Shown: positions 31,969-43,227, counted from the stretch's first letter. The stretch: 64,000 bases of DNA from Spiroplasma sp. BIUS-1 (GCF_010365805.1 NZ_CP048386.1:806001-870000); one strand, 5' to 3'. Made by a program: numbers and translations. The notes: generated by a model from the sequence alone, not told the origin.

Positions 31969-33846
31969 TTAAAAGTTAATTGGTTTACCAGATTCTAATG
32001 CTTCAGCAGCTTCACCTATGGCTTCACTCAATGATGGGTGAGGGTGAATTGCTCTTGCAATTTCACTAATAGTTGCTTCAGATTCCATTACTGTTGTAAT
32101 TTCAGAAATCATATCTGTTGCTGTATTTGAAATAATATGACATCCCAATACTTGTTTATATTTAGGTTCACAAATTAATTTTACAAATCCACCAGTATTT
32201 CCATCTGCAAGAGCTTTTCCAATTGCAGCAAATGGGAATTTGTATACTTTATAATCTGTTCCTGCTTTTTTAAGTTCATCTTCTGTTTTACCAACAGCTG
32301 CAACTTCAGGGTAAGTATAAATACAACTTGGAACTCTATCAAAGTTCATAGTTAGATCATCTGCATGTTCTTTACCTAATCTTTTTGCAATTCTGTTTGC
32401 AGCAATGATACCTTGATGAGAAGCAACGTGTGCTAACATCATTTTTCCAGTAACATCTCCAATTGAATAAACTCCATCAACATTTGTTTCACAGTATTCA
32501 TTTACATTAATGTGTCCACGTTCATTAATGTCTAAATTAATGTTTGTGAATCCTTCATTAACTACTTTACGACCAACTGATTGTAAACAATAGTCAGCTT
32601 TGATTTTGTATTCTTTACCATCTTTTTCATATACAACTTCATTTTTACCAAATGATTTTGTACTTACTCCATAGATTATTTCTAAGTTTCCTCTTGATAA
32701 TAATTCTTTTGTCATTTCTTTAGAAACATCACTGTCTAACATTTCTAAAATAGTTGGTAAGAATTGTAGTACTGTAACTTTTGTTCCAAGTCTTTTGTAC
32801 ACACAAGCAAACTCAATACCAATAACTCCCCCACCAATAATTACTAATTCTTTTGGAATTTTTGGAAGAGATAAAGCACCAGTTGAATCAATTAAGAATC
32901 CTGATTCCATTGCTTCTTTTGCTCCTGGTAAGTCAAAGTGATTTGGAACACTTCCTGTTGCAACAATCATGTTATCACAAGTATATTGTTTTCCATTAAC
33001 TTCAACAGTGTTTTTATCTATTGCTTTTGCAATACCTTCTACTGAAGTAACTTTATTTTTTTTCAATAAACCCTTAACTCCAGTTGTTAATTTACCAACA
33101 ACATCGTCTTTTCTTGCTTGAATTGCTTTTCAGTCAGCTTTAACTCCTGAAACATCAACTTGAATACCATATTTGTCAGCTCTTTTTGTAATTTGCTCAT
33201 ATAGGTAAGCTGATTTTAGTAAAGTTTTTGTTGGAATACATCCAATATTTAAACAAACTCCACCATAATTTCCTTTTTCAACAATTAAAGTTTTTAAACC
33301 TAATTGTGCACATTTAATAGCAGATACATATCCACCAACTCCAGCTCCAATTACAATAACTTCATAATGGTTTTCTGGATCTTTTGGTGTGTATTTAGGT
33401 GCTGGCTTTAAAGGACCACCTTTACCTTGTACAAGACCTGACATATTTACATTATTTACAGCATTAACTATTGTTTCAACTGCTGATTTTTTAGGAGGAA
33501 CTGTTCTTGTTCTTCCTCTTGAGATTAAGTCATTTGAAACTGGTGTTGATCCAACAACTGAAGCGTTTTCTTCAGCAGCTTCAGCTTTTGGTTCTTCAGG
33601 TGAATCACCTTTACCATCATCAATTTCAACAACAACTTCACCAACTTTAATTTCTTGGTTTGCAGAGATTAAAATCTTTGCAACTTTTCCATCAACTGGT
33701 GCATAAATATCTGAAGTAACTTTGTCAGTTTCAACATTAAATAGGGCATCACCCATTTTAACTTCGTCTCCAACTTTAACTAAAACTTCAGTAACTGTTC
33801 CTTCTGTTAAACCTTCTCCAATGTCTGCGAATTTTACTTTAAACAT
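31969..33846 (-). CDS. lpdA: Dihydrolipoamide dehydrogenase with N-terminal lipoyl domain (PDH E3)
   Basis: 625 aa with one UGA Trp. Residues 1-80 form a lipoyl domain with the modified Lys in [15 protein letters not shown] Ser/Val/Pro linker follows, then the flavoprotein: FAD motif [14 protein letters not shown], redox disulfide [15 protein letters not shown] motif [13 protein letters not shown] and C-terminal [14 protein letters not shown] with the catalytic His-Glu. It reoxidises dihydrolipoamide in the pyruvate dehydrogenase complex. The lipoyl-domain DNA is nearly identical to that of pdhC. Last gene of lplA-pdhA-pdhB-pdhC-lpdA. Confidence 0.96.
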
Positions 33847-33862
33847 ATTTCTAATTCTCCTA
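33635..33862 (-). repeat. 228-bp exact direct repeat, lpdA copy (lipoyl domain)
   Basis: Reading base by base, this segment is identical to 34971-35198. It covers the first ~70 codons of lpdA plus the ATG, the binding site and 16 bp upstream. Beyond a mismatch at 33634 similarity continues with scattered differences to about 33550. Same orientation, spacing 1336 bp. Confidence 0.9.
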
Positions 33863-35182
33863 AACTAATAGAGTTGCAGGATTTTGTAAGTAGTAAGCTA
33901 CTCTTGTTAAAAATCTACCCGCATCTGCTCCATCAATAACTTTATGATCTGCAGTGATTGAGAACGGCATATAATCTCTTATTTCAATTTCATCATTAAT
34001 AACACCAGGAGCTCTTGTAATTGTTCCAACTCCTAGTATTGCTGATTCTGGAAAGTTAACGATTGGTGTTGCATAGTCTAAACCTACAGCACCAAAGTTT
34101 GTAACAGTAAATGTTGCACCACTCATTTCGCTTGGTGATAATTTTTTAGATCTTGCTTTCATTGCAAGGTCATTAATTTTTACAGCTATTTGTAAAACAC
34201 TTAATTTATCTGCCCCTTTAATTACAGGAACCATTAAACCATCTGGTGTGTCACATGCCATACCAATATTAATTTGTTGTGCAAATTTTGTTGCTTTATT
34301 TTCTTCATCGATTCTTACATTTAAGTTTGGCATATCTCTTAAAGCATTTGCACTAGCTTTAATAATGAATGCTAAGTAAGTTAATTTAACTCTTAGTGAA
34401 TCTGCATGTCCTTTTAATTGTTTTCTGATATTTACCAATTCAGTAATATCTAAATTTCTTAATCCTGTAAATCCTGCTACTTTTTCATGAGCTGTTGTCA
34501 TTGCTTTAACAGTAGCTTTTCTTATAGGGTTTCAAGGTTTTGATTCAAAAGTTAATGGCTCATTAATTTCAGGAACTGAAATTAATGGATTTGAATAATC
34601 AATTGCTGGTGCTTTTGATCCTCCACTTACTGCAGCTGGTGCTACAGCAACTTGTGGATTAGCTGAGAATGACTCAACGTCAGCAACCAATATTCTTCCG
34701 TTTGGTCCAGTTGGGCTAACTTTTGATAAGTCAACTCCCATAACTGCAGCCACTTTTCTAGCTAAAGGTGATGCTTTAACATCAACATTGCTATTATCAA
34801 TAATACTTGTTTGAGAAACAACTTCTTGTTTAGGAGCCACTTCTCTTACATTTCTTTTAATTACTTCGTTTGAAACTGGTGTTGCTCCAACAACTGAAGC
34901 GTTTTCTTCAACCGCTTCCACTTTTGGTTCTTCAGGTGAATCACCTTTACCATCATCAATTTCAACAACTACTTCACCAACTTTAATTTCTTGGTTTGCA
35001 GAGATTAAAATCTTTGCAACTTTTCCATCAACTGGTGCATAAATATCTGAAGTAACTTTGTCAGTTTCAACATTAAATAGGGCATCACCCATTTTAACTT
35101 CGTCTCCAACTTTAACTAAAACTTCAGTAACTGTTCCTTCTGTTAAACCTTCTCCAATGTCTGCGAATTTTACTTTAAACAT
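33860..35182 (-). CDS. pdhC: Dihydrolipoamide acetyltransferase (PDH E2)
   Basis: 440 aa with one UGA Trp. One lipoyl domain (1-80, ETDKVTSD), an Ala/Val linker, a peripheral-subunit binding domain at about 125-160 ([30 protein letters not shown]) and the catalytic domain ending [17 protein letters not shown], which carries the active-site His and Asp. It transfers acetyl groups to CoA and forms the PDH core. The start [12 protein letters not shown] has AGGAGAATTAG upstream, a leader also present before lpdA. Confidence 0.97.
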
Positions 35183-35198
35183 ATTTCTAATTCTCCTA
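34971..35198 (-). repeat. 228-bp exact direct repeat, pdhC copy (lipoyl domain)
   Basis: Partner of the copy at 33635-33862; covers the start of pdhC, its binding site and 16 bp of upstream sequence. Identity in the untranslated part as well as at third codon positions points to recent duplication or gene conversion rather than protein-level selection. Confidence 0.9.
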
Positions 35199-35205
35199 TT
35201 ACTAA

Positions 35206-36195
35206 CTAAAATTTATAGTTAAGAATTTCTTCCATTTTAACTAAGATTTTTTTTGGATGTGGTTGGTGATAAGCTTCACCTGAATCGAAAGGAATAACAA
35301 TATCATAACCAGTACATCTCATTGAAGGAGCTTTTAAGTATTCAAAACACTCTTCATTTACTGATGCAACGATTTCTGATGAAACTGAAAATGATCTAAT
35401 TGCTTCATGAACAACTAATAATCTTCCAGTTTTTTTAACTGATTCAAAAACCATTTCTTTATCTCATGGTTGAATTGAACGTAAATCGATTAATTCGATT
35501 GTAATATCTGGGTTTTTAGCTTCTAACTCATCAATTGCTTTTTGACAATCAACTGTTTGAGCACCATAAGTAACAACAGTTAAATCATTACCTTCTTGGA
35601 TTTTAAATGCTTTACCTATTTCAACAGTATAGAAACCTTCTGGAACTTCTTGTTTGAAAGCTCTATACAATTTAGTTGGTTCAAAAACAATAACTGGATC
35701 TGGTGATTCAATTGCTGCTAGTAATAAACCTTTTGTATCATATGGTGTTGAAGGACAAACTACTTTAATCCCTGGAGTGTGAGCATACATTGCTTCCATA
35801 GCTTCAGAGTGTAATTCAAGAGCTCTAATTCCACCACCCATTGGCATTCTTATAACAACTGGTGTTGGGTATTTTCCTCTTGTTCTGTTTCTCATTCTAC
35901 CCATGTGTCCTAAAATGTTTTGTAATGAAGGTCAACCTAAACCTTCGAATTGTAATTCAACAACTGGTTTCATTTTGTTGATAGCCATACCTAAAGCAAC
36001 TCCGGCAAATACGGCTTCTGAAATTGGAGCATCAAAACATCTTTTTTCTCCAAATTTAGCTTGTAATCCTTCAGTGGCTCTAAATACCCCACCTTCGTAA
36101 CCAGCATCTTCTCCATAAACTACTACGTCATCTCATTTTTCCATTGCAACTTCAAGTGCTTCTGAAACTGCTTTAACGTTATTTAATACTTTCAT
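35206..36195 (-). CDS. pdhB: Pyruvate dehydrogenase E1 beta subunit
   Basis: 329 aa with UGA Trp codons (for example EKWDDVVVYGEDAG). Transketolase-like fold: GEDAGYEGGVFRAT, PISEAVFAGVALGMA, RMPMGGGIRALELHSEA with the catalytic-loop His, and a C-terminal AVHEA-type segment (LLVVHEAIRS). It pairs with PdhA for thiamine-diphosphate-dependent decarboxylation of pyruvate. Its ATG overlaps the pdhA stop (TAATG). Confidence 0.97.
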
Positions 36196-37307
36196 TAATG
36201 GTGTCCTCCTTGTGCAACTTCTGGATATTTAGCAAAGAATTCTTTTGCTTCTTTATATTGTTTTTCAAGATCTGGAGTTTTTTCAGCAAATTGGAAGTTG
36301 AAAACATCTTCTAAATCATATGATTTATTAGCTTCTGCTCAATCAAATTCTGCTCTAATGAACTCGTCTTGTTCTTTGTCTAAAGCTTCTTGTTTTTTAT
36401 CATCTCAAACACCTTTTTCAATTAAGTATTTTTTCATTCTAATTAAAGGATCTTTTGTTTGAGCTTCTGCAAACTCATCTTTTGGTCTATAGATATCTGG
36501 GTTATCTGATGAAGAGTGAGCCCCTAATCTATATGTATCAAATTCAATAAACACAGGACCTTTACCACTTCTAGCGTGTTCAACTGCTTCTTGAGCAACT
36601 GCATAACAAGCTAATAAGTCGTTCCCATCAACTTTAATTGATGGCATACCTGTTGCAATACCTTTAACTGCAATATTTACTGCTTTTGTAGATTTTTTGT
36701 ATGGTGTTGAAATAGCTCATTTGTTGTTTTCACAAATGAAAACAACTGGCAATTCATGTAATTGAGCGAAGTTCATTGCTTCATAAGTTTCACCTTCACT
36801 CATTCCTCCATCACCTGTAGTTGTTACAGCAACTCCACCTGTTCCTCTATATTTTTCAGCAAAAGCAATACCTGTTGCTTGTGAAAATTGAGAACCAATA
36901 ATAATGTTTGGTGGAAGTGAGTTTACACCTTCTGGTGATTGACCTCCATACTCATTACCCATTCAGTAAAGCATAATGTTTCTCATTGGCATTCCAACAT
37001 TTAATCATGCTGCGTTATTTCTATAACCTGAAGCGAATCAGTCTTTACCTTTAATTAATGGTAAAGTATAACCAATTTCAGCTGCTTCTTGTCCAGTTGA
37101 TGAAAGGAATGATAATAATCTTCCTTGTCTTTGGGCTTTGTTTTGGAAATCATCTTGTCTTCTTGAAAGATTCATTAATGAATAAGCTTCAATCATTTCT
37201 TTGTCGCTCATTTTTGGCATTAATTTTTCATCTAAGATTTTTCCGTCTTTATCCATAATACGAACAATTTCGTCTTTTAATGGATCAAATTTTCCTATAT
37301 ATTTCAT
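36195..37307 (-). CDS. pdhA: Pyruvate dehydrogenase E1 alpha subunit
   Basis: 370 aa with several UGA Trp. The ThDP/Mg motif is TTGDGGMSEGETYEAMNFA through ICENNKW, the canonical GDG-x(~26)-NN. The phosphorylation-loop-like region RLGAHSSSDNPDIYR and STGQEAAEIG are also present. It catalyses the first step of the PDH complex with PdhB. AGGAGGTAG precedes the start; it lies 10 bp after lplA. Confidence 0.97.
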
Positions 37308-37317
37308 TTTCTACCTC

Positions 37318-38313
37318 CTATTGTATTAATAAGTCCAGGATATCTTGTGTTGTGAAGTTTTCTCCAAACACAGATTTTAGATTTGAACCGTTTAATATGT
37401 TTTCTAATTCGAATGTTTCATATTTTGAACCGATTAGTTTTTTTTCAATTTCTTCAGTTCCTTGGAATCCTAAGAAGTCACCATAGAATTTGGCATCCAT
37501 TATGATTCCCTTTTCAATTTTTAATAAAACTTCAATAGACCCTTTACCTTCTAATCTTGTTTTGTTTCTATAATCAAAATCAGCATTTTTAGCAAAGTTT
37601 CAATCATCATTTTTGAACTTGCTTTCGCTAAGCTCTTTGATTTCTTGAATTTCTTCATTTGTTAATTCTATAGTTTTAATTTCATTTAAACCTTTATATG
37701 TTTCAATTAACTGATTCATAAATGATTCAATATCAATTTTTTCTTCAACTTCAGAATTAATGTTTGTTACTCTTGCAGCAATAGATTTAATATTCTTTGA
37801 AAGAATTTTTGCTCTATCAACTGTTAGGTAATTGGTTAATTTTTCTAAATTTGCATTAAACAAGATTGTTCCGTGTTGTAAAAATCTATCTTCGTGTTTT
37901 CACATTGCGTTACCTGAAATTTTTTTTCCGTTTAACTCAATATCGTTTCTACCAGAAAATTTTGCAGGTACTTTTAACTTATTCAAAGTTTCTATAACAG
38001 GTTCTAACATTGATGAAAATAAAGAAACCGCTTTATTTTCTGTATCAGTATAAATAATACTGAAGTTCATGTTACCTAAATCATGAAAAACAGTTCCCCC
38101 ACCACTATTTCTTCTAACAATATTTACAGAATCTTTTTGTGCATTCTGTAAATTGATTTCTCATGCTGCGTTTTGATTTCTTCCCACAACAATTGTGTTA
38201 TCGTTTTGTCATAAAAATAGTATTGGTTCACTATATTTCTTTGATTTTACAAAGTACTCTTCTGTAGCCAAGTTAAAAGCAGGATCTACACAAGAAGTTT
38301 TATATATAAACAC
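37318..38313 (-). CDS. lplA: Lipoate-protein ligase A
   Basis: 331 aa with UGA Trp. The catalytic domain has RRNSGGGTVFHDLGN (lipoyl-AMP binding loop), FSGRNDIELNGKKISGNA and EDRFLQHGTILF; the C-terminal accessory domain spans the last ~100 residues. It activates scavenged lipoate with ATP and attaches it to the lipoyl domains of PdhC and LpdA, encoded just downstream. The start is GTG at 38313 with GGAAGGGAG 8 nt before it; no in-frame ATG fits. First gene of the PDH operon. Confidence 0.93.
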
Positions 38314-38336
38314 TCGAAAAACTCCCTTCCTATACT

Positions 38337-38342
38337 CTTATA
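38337..38342 (-). promoter_or_regulatory. Possible -10 element of the lplA-pdh operon
   Basis: TATAAG on the minus strand, 23 nt upstream of the lplA GTG, within an A/T-rich divergent region. No -35 match and no extended TG, so this is a weak call. Confidence 0.3.
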
Positions 38343-38409
38343 TTCTAAGACTTTTTATTGAGATTTGGAAATTTTTTTTAAATAATGAAAAAAAATTTCA
38401 AAAAAAATC

Positions 38410-38450
38410 AAAATAATTTCCATTTATTTATTTTAAATGGAAATTATTTT
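38410..38450. promoter_or_regulatory. Perfect 17-bp inverted repeat between divergent genes
   Basis: AAAATAATTTCCATTTA (38410-38426) and its exact reverse complement (38434-38450) with a 7-nt loop. It sits between the lplA operon and the plus-strand HAD gene, ending 8 bp before that gene's predicted -35. It could be an operator for a dimeric regulator or a bidirectional hairpin preventing read-through; T/A runs flank both arms. Confidence 0.6.
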
Positions 38451-38457
38451 TAAACCT

Positions 38458-38486
38458 TTAATTCCCTGTTTAAAAACATATATAAT
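38458..38486 (+). promoter_or_regulatory. Promoter of the HAD phosphatase gene
   Basis: -10 TATAAT at 38481-38486, 17-nt spacer, weak -35 TTAATT at 38458-38463. The start site near 38493 would leave a short leader containing AAAGGAG. Confidence 0.55.
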
Positions 38487-38509
38487 TAATATTAAAGGAG
38501 TTGAATTGT

Positions 38510-39382
38510 ATGCAGTTACAACATTTATCTAAAAAAAGGCTAATTTTAATAGATTTAGATGGAACCACTTTGATGTCAAATGGTGAGGAAATTCACCCAA
38601 CAACTAGAGATGCTTTAATAAAGGCAAAAGAAGAAGGACATGAAGTTTGCATTATAACAGGACGTCCACATAGAGCAAGTATAAGATTCTATAATGAATT
38701 GGGTTTAAAAACACTTTTAACTAACTTTGATGGAGCACATATTCACGATCCTATTTCAAAGAAATTTAAAAGAATTGTTTTTCCTATAAGTGAGGAAATT
38801 GTTACAGAAATAATGAACAACGAAACAATAAAAAGCTCAATATCAAATATTTTAGTTGAATCTTACAACAAAGCAATGGTTAGAGAAAAAGATGAATTTG
38901 TAGAAAACTTTTTCCACCTTGATGATGTAGTAGATGATGAATATAAAGTTATTGATCCTTACGAACATTGACGAGGAGCCGCTACAAACGTAGTTTTATT
39001 TATTGATACAGAAGACAACAAAGACCAAGTATTAAGAGTATTGGAGAAATTCAAAAATACTATTAAAATTCAATCAGGAAACGTTTATGGTAATTTAAGT
39101 AAAAATTCAAAATTGATGGTAACATTAACAAACAAAATTGTTAACAAAGGATTTGTTACTGACATATTAGCTCAATACTATAACAAAGATGTAAGAGATG
39201 TTATAGCTTTTGGAGACCAAATGAATGATTATGAAATGATTCAAAAAGTTGGTTATGGAATAGCTATGAAAAACGGAAATGATGAATTAAAAAATATCGC
39301 TGCGGGTATAACTAACTTAACTAATAATGAAGGTGGAGTTGGAGAATACTTAGAAAAACTTTTAAGAGGATTAGAAGTTTAA
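38510..39382 (+). CDS. HAD-superfamily Cof-type sugar/nucleotide phosphatase
   Basis: 290 aa with one UGA Trp (YEHWRGAA). Motif I LIDLDGTTLMS (nucleophile Asp), motif II ITGRP, motif III Lys before the GDQMNDYEM motif IV, and the C2-type cap between. Cof-like enzymes dephosphorylate sugar phosphates, FMN or PLP; the substrate cannot be read from sequence. I chose the ATG at 38510, 9 nt after AAAGGAG; a TTG at 38501 directly abuts the site. One of two plus-strand genes in the window, convergent with pepF. Confidence 0.88.
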
Positions 39383-39407
39383 AAAAACTGGTTTAACCAG
39401 TTTTTTT
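39381..39407. terminator. Bidirectional terminator between the HAD gene and pepF
   Basis: AAAAAAACTGG / CCAGTTTTTTT stem around a TTTAA loop. It has T7 on either strand and serves the converging plus-strand HAD gene and minus-strand pepF. Confidence 0.9.
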
Positions 39408-41184
39408 ATTTTATCATTTTTTCTAATTGATCAACTAAGTTGTTAATTTCTTCTATTAAAGGAGTATATGTATTCTCATCCATGAAATCTACTCCAACAT
39501 CTTTTAAAGTTTCAAGAGGTTCTTTTGAACCACCCATTTTTAAAAAACTTAAAATGCTTGTGCTATTATTATTCTTAAAATCACTGTACAGTTTAAAACT
39601 AGCAACTAAATCTATTGCATATTTATAAACATAAAACGGTGATTGGAAAAAGTGAGAAATGTAAGGTCATGAATAGTTTGCTTCTTGACTATCTTCAAAA
39701 TCATCATAACCAAACTCGTTTTGTTTTTTCACAAAAAGATCTTTTAAAATTTCAGTTGTTACAATTTCTTCATCTTCTACCAACTTATGAGCACTATATT
39801 CAAAATCAGCAAATTGTATTTGTCTATAAAATGTTGATATTAAATCAAAAATTCTTTGTTGTAATAAGTATTTTTTTTCTTCAAAATCTTTTGTATTTGA
39901 AAATAAATAATCAAATAACAAATGTTCATTGAAAGTAGAAGCAACTTCTGCCAATATTATTGGATAGTTGTTCATTGGGTATTCTTGTGACTCATCAGCA
40001 AAAAGTGTATGTACAGAGTGTCCGATTTCGTGAGCCAATGTATTTACAGAACCAAGTTTATCATCTCAGTTCATAAGTATAATTGGATCAACTCCATTTC
40101 CTCCTGAAGAATAAGCTCCATCAGATTTATTATCATCTTCATAAAAATCTATTAAATTATCTTTTAAAGCTATTTCTAACTTATCTTGATATTCTTGTCC
40201 TAAAACTTTTAAAGAATTTATTACAACTTCTTTACCTTGTTCAACTGTAAATGTTTTATTATATTCTTTTGATATTTTTAATAATCTATCTGTAGAATAA
40301 AACTTTTCAAATCCATATATTTTTTTTATTAAATTGTTGTATTTCTTAAATGGTTGAATATTTTCCTTACCCGCTTGTATAAGTTTAAGATATATTTTTT
40401 CATCAACTTGATCATCAAAAAGATTCATTTCTAAAATAGAATTATAATTTCTTATATTTCTATTTTCATATTGTTCTTGAATTATTGCTTCATATATTTT
40501 TGCAAAACTGTGTTTTCTTCCTACAAAGTTTTTAAAATACAATTTACTTGCTTCTTTTCTTTTCTCTTGATCTTCTATGGGGTGGGAATCCACCATAATT
40601 TCTCTATAAAGAGATGTTGTAAGTTCTTGTTCTTCTCCATTTCAAAATATTTTTTCTAATTGTCTGTCAGCATATGCCAGAGAGTCATATAGATTTCCAA
40701 CTGCATTTCTACTTCTCTCCAACTTGCTCATAAGCTCTTCTTCGTTTTTAGAAAGTATAAATTTTGAAGATTTGAAAAAAGTTCTAAAGTAATATTTAAA
40801 ACTTTGTTTGTTGTTTTTTTCTAATCACTCAAATATTTTTTCCTCTCCAATTTCTTTAAGTTCATTTAATAAAAAAGAATTCTTTATTTTAAACTCTTGG
40901 TATAAATTTTCTAACTTGGAGTTTAACTCTTGATTGGCATTACTTGTTTGATCAATATCAATCAAATGAGCATACTGATTTAATTTTGTTAATACTAAAT
41001 CTTTTTCCTCCTCTAAAATTAAATATCTATTAAAATTATCTTCTAAATTTAAAGAACCTTTTAAACTAGAAATTTTTTCATTTATTAATTTTGCCTTTTC
41101 TAAGTCTTCATTTCACTGTTCAATGTTTTTATATAAATGTGAGAAATCTCATTTATATTTTTCTTGTGCATTTTTTCTTTTCAT
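39406..41184 (-). CDS. pepF: Oligoendopeptidase F (M3 family)
   Basis: 592 aa with UGA Trp codons. The zinc site is MAHEIGHSVHTLFA (HExxH) with the third ligand Glu in the ILAEVASTFNE segment downstream. The N-terminal helical half (1-350) is typical of PepF. It cleaves short peptides in the cytosol, feeding amino-acid supply. No ribosome binding site is present: a TATAAT at 41191 lies only 6 nt before the ATG, so the mRNA may be leaderless. Confidence 0.93.
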
Positions 41185-41190
41185 ATTGTA

Positions 41191-41196
41191 ATTATA
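41191..41196 (-). promoter_or_regulatory. pepF -10 box implying a leaderless mRNA
   Basis: TATAAT on the minus strand, separated from the pepF ATG by 6 nt. Transcription 7 nt past the box would begin at the A of the ATG. The -35 area falls in the pepA terminator and does not match consensus. Confidence 0.5.
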
Positions 41197-41203
41197 TAAA
41201 GAA

Positions 41204-41224
41204 AAAATCTCTTAGCGAGATTTT
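41204..41224 (-). terminator. Terminator after pepA
   Basis: AAAATCTC / GAGATTTT 8-bp stem, 5-nt loop, followed by T-rich sequence on the minus strand; 5 bp past the pepA stop. Confidence 0.85.
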
Positions 41225-41229
41225 CTTTA

Positions 41230-42567
41230 CTATTTATTTAATAATTCAAACATAGTTCTTAACATTGGTGCTCTACCACGTTTGTCAGCATCAGCTGTTG
41301 CTGCTATGTCTAAGTGAATGTATTCTTTTCCTTCAGCAAATGAATTTAAGAATGCTGCTGCAGTTGATGAACCAGCTTCTCTACCAGGTTCTGAGTTAGC
41401 TAAGTCAGCTACTTTTGAACATTGCATTGCTTTTAAGTGATCATCAATTAAAGGCATTCTTCAAATTGATTCTTGTGCTTTTTGAGCAGCTTCTTCAAAT
41501 TCTGAGTAGAACTCTTCACTTGGAGAGAATGTACCATTGAATCATTTACCTAATGCTATTGCGATTGAACCAGTTAAAGTAGCAACTGTAATTGCTCTAT
41601 CAGCTTTTGTTTCTCTTACAGCAAATGTAAGCCCATCAGCTAATACTAATCTTCCTTCAGCATCTGTGTTTGTGATTTCTACAGTTTTACCATTCATTGA
41701 TGTTATAACTGATTCAGTAAGTGTAGCATGTCCACCAATTCTGTTATCTGTTAATAGTGCAATTGACACAACATTAACTTTTGCTTTTGCTTTTGCAAGA
41801 GCCATAACTGTTGAAGAAACAATTGCTGCTCCTGACATATCAAATTTCATGTTTTCAATAAAGTTTGAAGGTTTTAAGTTATATCCTCCTGTATCGAAAG
41901 TTATACCTTTACCAACTAATGCAGTTTTCTTTTTAGAAGAATCTGATGCATATTCCATAACAACAACTCTTGCTTCAACATGGCTTCCAGCATTAACTGA
42001 AAGTAATAACCCCATACCTAAAGCTTCAATTTGTTTTTTATCATATACTGTAACTTTTACATTTGGTACACCTTTAGCTTTTTCAACTAATCTGTTTGCA
42101 ATTTCCACTGAAGTACCAATGTTTGGTGGTAAGTCTTGTAGATCTCTTGCAAAATCCATGTATTCCATTTTAATCATTGAAGCTTCATATAATGGTGTGT
42201 ATTCTTCATCAAACATAAAGTTGATTGATTTTGGTTCACCTGAAGTTTCTTTATAATCAAGATCTTTGTGTGATGCAAAAACCACTGACTCAATTATTTT
42301 TTGGAATGTTTCTTCTTGTTCAATAAAAATTGATAAGAATGAATCAACATCTATGTTTAAGTCATATTTATTTGCTTTTATTAATCTTTCTAAGTTATTA
42401 CCTAAATCTTTTAGGCTTTTTTTATCTCCAACATAATAGTAAACAATTTTGTCTTCACTAATTAATGTTGCAGCTCCATCCTCTTTTATAACTAAATCAT
42501 TAACAGTTTGCTTTGATTCAACTGCTTTTAGTGTTAGTGAGAATTGTGGTCCGTTATTTGTTATCAT
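41230..42567 (-). CDS. pepA: Leucyl aminopeptidase (M17 family)
   Basis: 445 aa with UGA Trp (FNGTFSPSEEFYSEF is preceded by Trp). The catalytic domain shows VGKGITFDTGGYNLKP (metal Lys and Asp) and the M17 signature NTDAEGRLVLADGL. The C-terminal SAAFLNSFAEGKEYIHLDIA is normal. A di-metal aminopeptidase that completes peptide degradation; complements PepF next door. TAAAGGAGAA precedes the ATG. A TGATATTAT extended -10 at 42596-42604 is likely its promoter. Confidence 0.95.
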
Positions 42568-42595
42568 TTTAAGTTCTCCTTTAATTTACAAGAAT

Positions 42596-42604
42596 ATAAT
42601 ATCA
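42596..42604 (-). promoter_or_regulatory. Probable pepA promoter (extended -10)
   Basis: Minus strand TGATATTAT, 29 nt before the pepA ATG and between the stop of the GIY-YIG gene and pepA. No -35 box seen. Confidence 0.4.
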
Positions 42605-42616
42605 TTTTTTTGACAC

Positions 42617-43204
42617 TTATTTTATTACAAAGGTTATATTACAATGTTTATTTACACATCTTCCATAAACTATTAAATTTAATTTTTCAGCTTCTTTATC
42701 ATAGGTCATAAAACTTCTTACCATTCCATGACCACTTGGACATCTCAATCTTCTATTCACAAGTTTTGAGTTTAATGAAAAGAATTTAGATTTCATTGTG
42801 TAAATATAATAAGTTTCTTTTTTTAGTCTTTCGTTTTGATCTTCAATTTCATCTAAAACCATAAAACTTATATCTTCTAGCTCTTTTACTTTTTTTCTCA
42901 TTTTAGAATAGAGACGATCTTTACCATTTCTAAAACCATTGATGTGTTGTTTAAATCTTTCAAACACATTTGTAGATTCTCCTACATAACAAAAAGCTAA
43001 TTTACCATTAGTTAGTGAATAAATTAAATATGTTCCTGGTACTTTATCGTTTATTAGTTTTACATCTTCATAATTTAAAACTGTTCTAGTTTTCTTAAAC
43101 TTAGATATTCTGTTAATAATATATTCTTCAGAAAACGATTTAAGTCTTGGGTCTCTTGAATTTTTTATTTTGTACACTAGTTTGTATTGTAATTTTAAGT
43201 TCAT
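42617..43204 (-). CDS. GIY-YIG domain protein with C-terminal zinc ribbon
   Basis: 195 aa. The GIY-YIG core starts at about residue 57: GTYLIYSL, then FCYVGESTNVFERFKQHING with the catalytic Arg and the His, and a following Glu-rich helix (ERLKKETYYIY). The C-terminal ~45 residues hold RCPSGHGMV and RCVNKHCNITF, a likely zinc ribbon (Cys, His, Cys, Cys). Smaller than UvrC, and without the UvrC C-terminal half. It could be a repair or structure-specific nuclease; its true substrate is unknown. Own -10 at 43228 and AAAGGT site. Confidence 0.75.
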   Translation of the reverse strand: MNLKLQYKLVYKIKNSRDPRLKSFSEEYIINRISKFKKTRTVLNYEDVKLINDKVPGTYLIYSLTNGKLAFCYVGESTNVFERFKQHINGFRNGKDRLYSKMRKKVKELEDISFMVLDEIEDQNERLKKETYYIYTMKSKFFSLNSKLVNRRLRCPSGHGMVRSFMTYDKEAEKLNLIVYGRCVNKHCNITFVIK

Positions 43205-43227
43205 TTTATTTTTACCTTTACAAAATT

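Noticed and set aside
41537-42256. 239-aa plus-strand open frame
   Set aside because: Lies wholly antisense to pepA, whose M17 motifs are intact.
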